A stretch of DNA of 64,000 nucleotides from Halorubrum hochsteinianum. GTDB lineage: Archaea > Halobacteriota > Halobacteria > Halobacteriales > Haloferacaceae. The notes beneath the pieces were generated by a model that made no database searches, was not told where the DNA came from, and saw only the letters and a program-made list of their open reading frames with translations. Numbering within the stretch: the first letter of the stretch is position 1; each line of letters opens with the position of its first letter. Positions 1-7,428 of this stretch are shown here, one piece after another. Location: NCBI RefSeq assembly GCF_023702125.1, contig NZ_CP098415.1:2666001-2730000 (forward strand). Direction: 5' to 3'. Position numbers and translations under genes: made by a program.

Positions 1-2
1 CG

Positions 3-155
3 CTCATCCAGAACGCCGAGACTGTGAAGATCGCCACGAGCGAGGGCCGCAAGGCGGTCACCGAGGTCGAGCCGGGCGACGAGGCGCTCGTCTACTACGA
101 GGACGTGGCGCGCCACTTCGGCGAGGCCGTAGAGGAGAGCATCATCGAGAAGTGA
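3..155 (+). CDS. 3-dehydroquinate synthase II, C-terminal end (partial)
   Basis: The first 51 codons in phase from base 3 encode the tail of a protein that starts before the window and stops with TGA at 153-155. The tail has the pattern GDEALVYYEDVARHFGEAV and ends IIEK, which I recognise from the archaeal type II dehydroquinate synthase. That enzyme converts the aminodeoxy-sugar precursor to 3-dehydroquinate early in the shikimate pathway used by many archaea. Only the C-terminus is visible, so the call rests on this short stretch. No linked shikimate gene lies downstream. Confidence 0.8.
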   Translation, partial: LIQNAETVKIATSEGRKAVTEVEPGDEALVYYEDVARHFGEAVEESIIEK

Positions 156-393
156 GCGGCCTCCCTCCGGTCGGCCGCTAGCAACGAGCGGGCCTGTGGC
201 CCGCGAGTAGCGGGGTCGACTACACGGGAGACCACGTCTGGCGAGCGATGTCGCCGCTGGCGACGAGCGGTGTCCGCCACGCGTGCTGACTCGCGGTCGC
301 CGAGGGCGACCGCTCGCAGGCACGCGCCACCGCAGTATCGACTCTCCGCCACACGCGATTGTTTATAAAGAACGCAGAAACGGCTGAAGCTGT
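156..393. other. Intergenic region, no gene seen
   Basis: A 238-base convergent gap between the dehydroquinate synthase end and the M32 peptidase end. It holds a TATA-like stretch (gtttataaag, about 360-369) but no convincing short gene. Confidence 0.5.
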
Positions 394-1929
394 TTAAATT
401 CCGTACAGCTCGCCGTACTTCTCGTCGACGTAGTCGAGGAACGCGTCGGCGGTGAAGTCCTCGCCGGTCGCGCGCTTCACGAGCTCGTTCGTCTCGTAGC
501 GGGAGCCGTGCCGATGGACGTTCTCGCCGAGCCAGTCGTGGAGGTCGTCGAAGTCGCCCTCCGCGATCTTCGCGTCGAGGTCGTCGATGTCGTCCTCGGC
601 GGCCGCGAACAGCTGTGCGGCCATCACGGAGCCGAGCGAGTAGGTCGGGAAGTAGCCGAAGTTGCCGTGGCTCCAGTGGATGTCCTGAAGGCAGCCCTCG
701 CTGTCGGTCTCCGGCCGGATGCCGAGGTACTCCTCGTACTTGTCGTTCCACACCTCGGGCACGTCCTCGACGTCGAGGTCGCCGCGGATCAGGTCGCGCT
801 CGATCTCGAACCGGATCACGATGTGGAGGTGGTAGGTGAGCTCGTCGGCCTCGACCCGGATGAAGTTGTCCTCGTACACCTGGTTGAACGCCTCGTAGGC
901 ATCCCGGACGGTGGCGTCGTCGGTCTGCGGGAAGTGCTCCTGGAAGACGGGGAGGAACCGCTCCCAGAACGCCTCGCTGCGCCCGACGTGGTTCTCCCAG
1001 AGCCGGGACTGCGACTCGTGGACCGAGAGGTCGCGGGACTGGCCGAGCGGCGTGCCGAAGTGCTCCTGCGGGAGCCCGAGGTTGTACTGGGCGTGGCCGA
1101 ACTCGTGGATCGTCGAGCCGACCGCACCGAGCGGGTCGGTCTCGTCGAACCGGGTGGTCACGCGGCAGTCGAACTGGTTGCCGGAGGTGAACGGGTGCGA
1201 GGAGACGTCGAGGCGGCCGCGGTCGAAGTCGTAGCCGACGAGCTCCAGCGCCTCCCGGGAGAGTTCCTCCTGGGTCTCCTCGTCGAACGTGCCCTCGAAG
1301 GTGTCGACCGCGAGCTCGACATCGGAGTCGCGGATGTCGTCGATCATCGGGACGAGCGCCTCTCGGAGCTCGGTGAGGATCGACTCGGCGCGCTCCATCG
1401 ACAGGCAGGGCTCGAACTCCTCGAAGAGGACCTCGTAGGGGTCGCGGTCGGGGTCGATGTGCTCCGCGTACTCGCGTTTCAGCTCGACGTGCTTCTCGAG
1501 ATGCGGGGCGAACGTTTCGAAGTCGTCCTCGGCCTTCGCCTCCTCCCACGCCTGGAGCGCCTCGGAGCCGGTCTCCGAGATCTCCTCGACGAGGTCGACC
1601 GGGACCGCGTCGGCGCGCTCGTACTCGCGTCGGACCTCGCGGACGACCGCGGCCTGCTCGTCCGTGAGGTCGGCGTCGTCCAGCTCGTCGAGCAGCTCGC
1701 CGGTCTCGTCGTCGGTGACCATGTCGTGGTGGACCGAGGAAAGCGCCGAGAGCTGCTTCGACCGGGCGGGCGTGCCGCCCTCCGGCATCATCACCTGCTG
1801 GTCCCAGCCGAGGACGCCGGAGGCGCTGCCGACCGCGTTCCACCGCTGGACGCGGTCGAGGAGGGCGTCGTATGCGTCCGGTGCGTCAGACGCGTCGTCC
1901 GTGTCGTCTGCCGTGGCTTCCGTTGCCAT
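394..1929 (-). CDS. M32 family metallocarboxypeptidase
   Basis: A 511-residue protein of the M32 (Taq carboxypeptidase) family, cytoplasmic zinc enzymes that remove C-terminal residues from peptides. The zinc motif HEFGH lies in TIHEFGHAQYNLGLP near residue 267, and family blocks such as DLSVHESQSRLWEN and HWSHGNFGYFPTYSLG follow in the expected order. Length matches the family (about 500). The ATG at 1929 gives a short acidic leader (MATEATADDTDDASD) typical of haloarchaea. It is divergent from the threonine aldolase gene, with about 120 bases between them for both promoters. No signal peptide or membrane segment is present. Confidence 0.93.
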   Translation of the reverse strand: MATEATADDTDDASDAPDAYDALLDRVQRWNAVGSASGVLGWDQQVMMPEGGTPARSKQLSALSSVHHDMVTDDETGELLDELDDADLTDEQAAVVREVRREYERADAVPVDLVEEISETGSEALQAWEEAKAEDDFETFAPHLEKHVELKREYAEHIDPDRDPYEVLFEEFEPCLSMERAESILTELREALVPMIDDIRDSDVELAVDTFEGTFDEETQEELSREALELVGYDFDRGRLDVSSHPFTSGNQFDCRVTTRFDETDPLGAVGSTIHEFGHAQYNLGLPQEHFGTPLGQSRDLSVHESQSRLWENHVGRSEAFWERFLPVFQEHFPQTDDATVRDAYEAFNQVYEDNFIRVEADELTYHLHIVIRFEIERDLIRGDLDVEDVPEVWNDKYEEYLGIRPETDSEGCLQDIHWSHGNFGYFPTYSLGSVMAAQLFAAAEDDIDDLDAKIAEGDFDDLHDWLGENVHRHGSRYETNELVKRATGEDFTADAFLDYVDEKYGELYGI

Positions 1930-2048
1930 GCGTTTCGAATCGATCCCCGTCGTTAAGAAGGAACCGAACGCGGAACGCCGTTCGCGGCCGCTGACGGCCG
2001 CCGCGAGCGCGGGATATATGCCCGGCGGCGCGGAACGGCCTACAACCG

Positions 2049-3101
2049 ATGCCCGAAGCCGACGAACTCGACATCGACCTGCGCTCGGACACCGTGACGA
2101 CGCCCTCGGACGCGATGCGCGACGCGGCCGCGACCGCCGAGGTCGGCGACGACGTGTACCGCGACGACCCGACGGTCAACGAGCTGGAGGCCCGCGCTGC
2201 CGAGGCGGTCGGCACCGAGGCCGCGCTGTACGTCCCCTCGGGGACGATGGCGAACCAGATCGCGGTCCACGTCCACACGGAGCCCGGCCAAGAGCTCCTC
2301 TTGGAGCGCGAGTCGCACATCTACCGCTGGGAACTGGCCGGCGCGGCGAAGCTCTCGGGCGTCCAGACGCGGACGATAGACGCCGGCGACCGCTGCGTCC
2401 CGACCCCCGAGGCGGTCCGCGAGGGGCTCGTCGACGAGGACCTCCACCGGCCCGGGACCGGCCTCCTCGCCGTGGAGAACACGCACAACTATCGGGGCGG
2501 CAAGGCGGTCCCGGTCGACCGGATCGCGGCCGCGGCCGAGGCCGCCCGCGAACGCGACGTGCCGGTCCACCTCGACGGCGCGCGCGTGTTCAACGCCGCG
2601 GTCGCGCTCGGCGTCGACGCGAGCGAGGTCGTCGAGCCCGTCGACAGCGTCACCTTCTGTCTCTCGAAGGGGCTCGGCGCGCCCGTCGGGTCGATCCTCG
2701 CCGGCGACGAGGCGTTCGTCGAGGACGCCCGCCGCGTCCGGAAGCTGTTCGGCGGCGGGATGCGACAGGCCGGGATGATCGCCGCGCCCGGGCTGAAAGC
2801 GCTGGAGAACGTCGACCGCCTCGCCGACGACCACGCCAACGCGGAGCGGCTCGCGGCCGGCCTCGACGCGCTCGACGGCGTCGACGCGCCCGCGCCCGAC
2901 ACCAACATCGTGGTCGCTCACACCGAGGCGGCCGGGATCGAGGCCGCGGACCTCGTGACGGCGTGTAAGGCGGCCGGCGTGGGCTGCGTCGAGTTCGACG
3001 ACCACACGACGCGGTTCACCACGCACCTCGACGTCGACGCCGACGAGGTCGACGCCGCGGTCGACCGGATCGCCGGCGTCGTCGAGGACCTGCGGGCCTG
3101 A
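2049..3101 (+). CDS. ltaE: Low-specificity L-threonine aldolase
   Basis: A 350-residue PLP enzyme of the beta-eliminating lyase family that splits L-threonine or allo-threonine into glycine and acetaldehyde. The N-terminal block DLRSDTVTTPSDAMR is diagnostic. The PLP lysine is in TFCLSKGLGAPVGS (about residue 208), and the cofactor aspartate precedes it in VHLDGARVFNAA. Length is normal for the family. The ATG follows a GC-rich leader. It is the first of a same-strand run (aldolase, DUF2209 protein, HflX), but a 66-base gap separates it from the next gene, so co-transcription is possible rather than shown. Confidence 0.92.
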   Translation: MPEADELDIDLRSDTVTTPSDAMRDAAATAEVGDDVYRDDPTVNELEARAAEAVGTEAALYVPSGTMANQIAVHVHTEPGQELLLERESHIYRWELAGAAKLSGVQTRTIDAGDRCVPTPEAVREGLVDEDLHRPGTGLLAVENTHNYRGGKAVPVDRIAAAAEAARERDVPVHLDGARVFNAAVALGVDASEVVEPVDSVTFCLSKGLGAPVGSILAGDEAFVEDARRVRKLFGGGMRQAGMIAAPGLKALENVDRLADDHANAERLAAGLDALDGVDAPAPDTNIVVAHTEAAGIEAADLVTACKAAGVGCVEFDDHTTRFTTHLDVDADEVDAAVDRIAGVVEDLRA

Positions 3102-3167
3102 ACCGCGGCACGGAAACGTTCAATTCGCCGGCCGACGTAGGGCGGCGCATGGACGAGACGACAGCCG

Positions 3168-3584
3168 ATGCGAGGGCGCGGAACCGCACAACCGAGGTGG
3201 AGCGCCCCCGCCCCTGAGGTCGTCGGCGTCGACATCAGCGGCCGCCACGAGGAGGACGGCGAGTACCTGATGGTCGCGGCCGCGGTCCACGCGCGGATCG
3301 ACTCGGCGCGGATCCGGTCGGTCGAAGGGATCGGGTTCGCCGCCGCGCGCGAGGGACCGACGCTGGAGGCGACCGTCGCGCTCACCGCGGAGGCGGTCGG
3401 CCGCCTCCCGGAACCGCCGGACGGACCGATCGTCGCGGAGGGCGGCGAGTTCTACGAGGAACCGGCGGAGCGCGTCGGACTCAGCTTCCAGCCCGACTTT
3501 AAATACGTCGAGAGCATAGGCGAGCGCGAGACAGTGCAGGCAGCACACCACGCCGCGTACGCCGCCCGGGACCTCCTGTTATGA
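3168..3584 (+). CDS. DUF2209-type conserved archaeal protein
   Basis: A 138-residue protein whose core starts VVGVDISGRHEEDGEYLMVAAAV, matching the small archaeal DUF2209 family; its function is not known to me. The VDISG opening resembles the first strand of RNase H-like or actin-like folds, which is only an impression. The ATG at 3168 is the in-frame start I can see; an ATG at 3149 is in another frame and soon stops. The stop overlaps the start of hflX (ATGA at 3581-3584), so the two genes are very likely translationally coupled. Confidence 0.72.
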   Translation: MRGRGTAQPRWSAPAPEVVGVDISGRHEEDGEYLMVAAAVHARIDSARIRSVEGIGFAAAREGPTLEATVALTAEAVGRLPEPPDGPIVAEGGEFYEEPAERVGLSFQPDFKYVESIGERETVQAAHHAAYAARDLLL

Positions 3585-4939
3585 CCGGAGACGCCGCGGG
3601 GGCGGACGCCGACGCCGGTCCGACGGTCGAGGGACGCCGAGCAGTCGTCGCCAAGCGCGTCGACGCCGGCGAGGCCGACCTCTCGGAGATCACCCAGCTC
3701 GCGGCCGCCGCGGGGTACGACGTGGTCGGCGAGCTCACCCAGACCCGCACGGAGGACGCCGCGTTCATGTTCGGCGAGGGGAAGGTCGCGGAGCTCCGGG
3801 ACCACGTCCGCCGCACCGACGCCGGGGCGGTGATAATCGACAACGACGTGGGGCCGTACCAGACGTTCAACATCGGCGGGAAGCTCGCCGAGGGCGTCGA
3901 GGTGATCGACCGGTTCACGCTCATCCTCGAGATATTCGGCCAGCGCGCTAACACCCGGAAGGCGCAGCTGCAGGTCGAGCTCGCGGAGCTGCGCTACGAG
4001 CTGCCCCGCGCCGAGGCGAAGGCGAGCCTCGCCAAGCGCGACGAGCGGCCGGGGTTCATGGGGCTCGGCGAGTACGACGAGAGCGTCGAGCGCGACATCA
4101 AACGCCAGATATCCGAGATCCGCGACGAGCTCGAATCGATCGCGGAGAAGGAGGAGGCGCGCCGCGAGCAGCGCCGCGACTCCGGCTTCGACCTCGTCGC
4201 GCTCGCGGGCTACACCAACGCCGGCAAGTCGACGCTGATGCGGCGGCTCGCGGCCGAGATCGACGTCGACGAGAACGCCGAGCGCCACCCGGACCTCGAC
4301 ACGACCGCCGAGTCGCAGGACATGCTGTTCACGACGCTCGGCACCACCACCCGGCGGGCCGAGATGGAGAAGCGCGACGTCCTCCTGACCGATACGGTCG
4401 GGTTCATCTCGGATCTCCCCCACTGGCTCGTGGAGTCGTTCGAGTCCACGCTCGACTCCGTCTACCGCGCCGACCTCGTCCTCCTCGTCGTCGACGCCAG
4501 CGAGCCCGTCGAGGCGATGCGCGAGAAGCTCGTCACGAGCCACGACACCCTCTACGAGCGCAACGAGGCCCCGGTCGTCACCGTCTTCAACAAGATAGAC
4601 CGGCTGGACCCCGGCGAGCTTGCCGACAAGCGCGCCGCCCTCTCGGGCGTGGCACCCGACCCGATCGGCGTCTCGGCGAAGACGGGCGCGGGCGTGGCCG
4701 AGCTCCGCGACCGCGTCGAGGGCGAGCTCCCGGACTGGGAGCGCGAGCGACTCGTCCTCCCAGTCACCGACGACGCGATGAGCCTCGTTTCGTGGGTCCA
4801 CGACCACGGCCACGTCGACGAGGAGGCGTACGCGGGCGACCAGGTGACCGTCGACTTCGAGGCGAAGCCGTCGATCGTCGCCCGCGCCAGGGCGAAAGCA
4901 GCGGACATCACGGCGCGGCCGCCCGAGGAGTCCGTCTGA
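3581..4939 (+). CDS. hflX: GTPase HflX
   Basis: A 452-residue translation-associated GTPase. Residues 1-190 form the HflX N-terminal domain with the glycine-rich GEGKVAELRDH motif and a long charged helix region (RAEAKASLAKRDERPGFMG). The G domain follows: P-loop GYTNAGKST (about 207-215), switch region TTLGTTTRR, DTVGFISDLPHWLVESF, and the NKID base-recognition motif (about 335). HflX binds the large ribosomal subunit and rescues or splits stalled ribosomes in bacteria; the archaeal role is less studied. Its start overlaps the previous stop by four bases. Confidence 0.95.
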   Translation: MTGDAAGADADAGPTVEGRRAVVAKRVDAGEADLSEITQLAAAAGYDVVGELTQTRTEDAAFMFGEGKVAELRDHVRRTDAGAVIIDNDVGPYQTFNIGGKLAEGVEVIDRFTLILEIFGQRANTRKAQLQVELAELRYELPRAEAKASLAKRDERPGFMGLGEYDESVERDIKRQISEIRDELESIAEKEEARREQRRDSGFDLVALAGYTNAGKSTLMRRLAAEIDVDENAERHPDLDTTAESQDMLFTTLGTTTRRAEMEKRDVLLTDTVGFISDLPHWLVESFESTLDSVYRADLVLLVVDASEPVEAMREKLVTSHDTLYERNEAPVVTVFNKIDRLDPGELADKRAALSGVAPDPIGVSAKTGAGVAELRDRVEGELPDWERERLVLPVTDDAMSLVSWVHDHGHVDEEAYAGDQVTVDFEAKPSIVARARAKAADITARPPEESV

Positions 4940-5003
4940 CCGCGGCTCCCACCGGACGGGGAGCCGGACAAAGTATAGGTTTCTCCGCCGGCCATACGAT
5001 GCC

Positions 5004-6959
5004 ATGGACGAATCCGGGAGCCGCGGTCGGCTCGTCGACGGCGACGGGGACGCCGTCCCGCCGCCGGCCGACTTTCGGGAGCGAGCGGCCGCGAGCGACC
5101 CCGCGGTGTACGAGCGGTTCGACCGGGAGGGGCCGGACGCGTGGCGCGAGGCCGCCGACCTGTTGACGTGGGACCGCGAGTACGAGACGGTCCTCGACGA
5201 CTCCGAGCCGCCCTTCTACGAGTGGTTCCCCGACGGTCGGCTCAACGCCGCGGCGAACTGCGTGGACCGACACCTCGACGAGCGCCGGAACCAGCTCGCG
5301 ATCCGGTGGTTCGGCAAGCGCGGCGAGCGCCGGTCGTACACCTACCTCGACCTCCACCGCGAGGTGAACGCGCTCGCGGCCGGGCTCCGCGACCTCGGCG
5401 TCGAGGAGGACGACGTGGTCACGCTCTACCTGCCGATGGTCCCGGAGCTACCGATCGCGATGCTGGCGTGCGCGCGCATCGGCGCGCCGCACAACGTCGT
5501 CTTCGCGGGGCTGTCCGCGGAGGCGCTCGCGACCCGGATCGACGCCGCCGACTCCGAGTACCTGATCACCTGCGACGGCTACTACCGCCGGGAGGACGCG
5601 TTCAACCAGAAGTCGAAGGCGGACAACGCCCGGATCCGCGCCGAGGGGGACCTCTCGGCCGCGGTCGTCGTCGACCGCCTCGGGGACGAACTCTCCGTCT
5701 CGCTGGGCGACGACGAGCACGAGTACGAGGCCCTCGTCGAGGCGCACGACGGCGAGACGGTCGAGCCGGTCGCGCGCGACGCGACGGACCTGCTGTTCGT
5801 GATGTACACCTCCGGGACGACGGGGCGGCCGAAGGGCGTCGAACACGCGACCGGCGGCTACCTCGCACACGTCGCGTGGACGACCCAGAACGTCCTCGAC
5901 GTGCGCCCCGACGACACCTACTGGTGCGCCGCCGACATCGGCTGGATCACGGGCCACTCCTACGGCGTCTACGGTCCGCTCGCGACGGGGACGACCACCG
6001 TGCTGTACGAGGGGTCGCCCGACTACCCGGACCGCGACCGGGTGTGGGACCTGATCGAGCGCAACGCGGTGAGCGTCTTCTACACCTCGCCGACCGCGAT
6101 CCGCTCGTTCATGAAGTGGGGCGCGGAGTACCCCGACTCCCACGACCTCTCGTCGATCCGGCTGCTGGGGACGGTCGGCGAGTCGATCACGCCGAAGGCG
6201 TGGCGCTGGTACCGCGAGCACGTCGGCGGCGGCGACGCGCCGATCGTCGACACGTGGTGGCAGACCGAGACCGGTGCGATCGCGCTCGCCACGCTCCCGG
6301 GCGTCACGCCGATGAAGCCGGGGAGGGTCGGACCGCCGCTCCCCGGTATCGACGCGCAGGTCGTCGACGAGGACGGCGAGCCGGTCGACCCCGGCGAGTC
6401 CGGCTACCTGACGCTCGCCGCCCCGTGGCCCGGCATGCTGCGCGGGCTCCGCGAGGGCGACGAGCGCTACCTGCGGGAGTACTGGCTGAACGGCGAGGAC
6501 GGCTGGCGCTACCGCACCGGCGACGGCGCGACCGTCGACGAGGACGGCTACGTCACGATCCTCGGCCGCGTGGACGACGTGATCAACGTCCGCGCGCAGC
6601 GGTTCAACACCGGCGAGCTGGAGGCGGCCATCGTCGACGCCGAGGGCGTGACGGAGGCCGCAGTCGTCGGGGACGACGACGGGCGGATCGTCGCGTACGT
6701 GACGACGAAGAGCGGCGTCGAACCGGGCGAGGCCCTCCGCGACGCCATCGCGGACCGACTGACGAGCGCCGTCGGGGACGTGGCCCGCGCCGACCGGATC
6801 GTGTTCACCCCGGAACTCCCGAAGACGCGCTCCGGGAAGATCATGCGACGGCTGCTGGAGGACATCGCCCGCGGCGAGGAGTTCGGCGACGTGAGCGCCC
6901 TCCGCAACCCCGAGGTCGTGGGCGAAATCGAGTCGACCGTTCGGGAAGAACGAAACTGA
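5004..6959 (+). CDS. acs: Acetate--CoA ligase (AMP-forming), paralogue 1
   Basis: A 651-residue adenylate-forming enzyme that turns acetate (or another short acid), ATP and CoA into acyl-CoA, AMP and PPi. The ATP/AMP signature YTSGTTGRPKGVEH lies near residue 271, the substrate-site motif DTWWQTETGAI near 416, and the C-terminal catalytic lysine in PKTRSGKIMRRLLEDI near 615. It is a close paralogue of the gene at 9358 and shares long identical blocks such as LPIAMLACARIGAPH. Differences at the N-terminus and near residue 533 (NVRAQRFNTGE instead of the usual SGHRLGT) suggest a different substrate preference or regulation of this copy. Confidence 0.9.
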   Translation: MDESGSRGRLVDGDGDAVPPPADFRERAAASDPAVYERFDREGPDAWREAADLLTWDREYETVLDDSEPPFYEWFPDGRLNAAANCVDRHLDERRNQLAIRWFGKRGERRSYTYLDLHREVNALAAGLRDLGVEEDDVVTLYLPMVPELPIAMLACARIGAPHNVVFAGLSAEALATRIDAADSEYLITCDGYYRREDAFNQKSKADNARIRAEGDLSAAVVVDRLGDELSVSLGDDEHEYEALVEAHDGETVEPVARDATDLLFVMYTSGTTGRPKGVEHATGGYLAHVAWTTQNVLDVRPDDTYWCAADIGWITGHSYGVYGPLATGTTTVLYEGSPDYPDRDRVWDLIERNAVSVFYTSPTAIRSFMKWGAEYPDSHDLSSIRLLGTVGESITPKAWRWYREHVGGGDAPIVDTWWQTETGAIALATLPGVTPMKPGRVGPPLPGIDAQVVDEDGEPVDPGESGYLTLAAPWPGMLRGLREGDERYLREYWLNGEDGWRYRTGDGATVDEDGYVTILGRVDDVINVRAQRFNTGELEAAIVDAEGVTEAAVVGDDDGRIVAYVTTKSGVEPGEALRDAIADRLTSAVGDVARADRIVFTPELPKTRSGKIMRRLLEDIARGEEFGDVSALRNPEVVGEIESTVREERN

Positions 6960-6960
6960 A

Positions 6961-7003
6961 ATAGGTTACTTTTCTCGTCTCAAGGACCGTCGATAGGTTA
7001 CTT
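6961..7003 (+). repeat. Direct repeat ATAGGTTACTT, two copies
   Basis: The 11-mer ATAGGTTACTT occurs at 6961-6971 and 6993-7003, 32 bases apart, in the gap between acs paralogue 1 and the DUF2061 gene. The second copy runs into ttatcat, about 26-30 bases before the ATG at 7029, so it may overlap that gene's TATA element. A regulatory role is inference. Confidence 0.5.
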
Positions 7004-7028
7004 ATCATCGGCGGTCGAAGAACGGGGC

Positions 7029-7268
7029 ATGGACGCGAGCGTCTTCTCCCGGGACGCGGTCAACGCGCGACGCCGAGCGGTGGTCAAGACCCTCTGCTAT
7101 CGGGCGTTGATGGTGACTATCACCGTCCTCGTCGCGTGGCTCGTCGTCGGGGACGTCGGGCAGGCGGCGAGCATCGGCCTCGTGACCAACGCCGTAAAGA
7201 CGCTCACTTACTACGGCTACGAGCGCCTGTGGGACCACGTGTCCTGGGGCGTCGGCGTGTCGGGCTGA
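7029..7268 (+). CDS. DUF2061 small membrane protein
   Basis: A 79-residue protein with a basic N-terminus (RRRAVVKTLCYRALM) and two hydrophobic stretches (about 27-42 and 46-60), ending in YYGYERLWDHVSWG. This pattern (K-T-x-C-Y-R ... YYxxERxW) is the DUF2061 family of small two-helix membrane proteins of unknown function. The ATG at 7029 is about 26 bases after an AT-rich stretch, consistent with leaderless transcription. It lies inside the acetate block, but nothing in it points to a role there. Confidence 0.85.
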   Translation: MDASVFSRDAVNARRRAVVKTLCYRALMVTITVLVAWLVVGDVGQAASIGLVTNAVKTLTYYGYERLWDHVSWGVGVSG

Positions 7269-7394
7269 TCGCTGCCGACCGTTTCGGAACCCGCTGGATC
7301 CCCGAAGGAAGCCGTCGCCCTCGGCGGTCGGTTCCGGGGGCATCTCGGCCGAGACGAGTCGCTCACCGCCGAGAAGTCCGACTATCGGAACAGT

Positions 7395-7428
7395 TTTGTT
7401 TCGGCTACGTGTTGAGTTCCGAAACAAA
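7395..7428. promoter_or_regulatory. Perfect inverted repeat at the start of the Bat-type regulator gene
   Basis: TTTGTTTCGG (7395-7404) and CCGAAACAAA (7419-7428) are perfect 10-base inverted arms around a 14-base spacer. The right arm ends in the A of the ATG start codon at 7428. A dyad of this size and spacing fits a dimeric regulator site and could allow autorepression, or it could form an RNA hairpin covering the start. The half-site core GTTTCGGAAC also appears at about 7280-7289, and a near match (GTTCCGAACA) lies before the symporter operon at about 11378-11387. Confidence 0.6.

Noticed and set aside
95-1843. A long open frame of 582 codons antisense-phase to the M32 peptidase on the same strand
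   Set aside because: It is an Arg/Pro-rich shadow of the GC-rich peptidase gene, without motifs, while the overlapping frame has a complete M32 protein.
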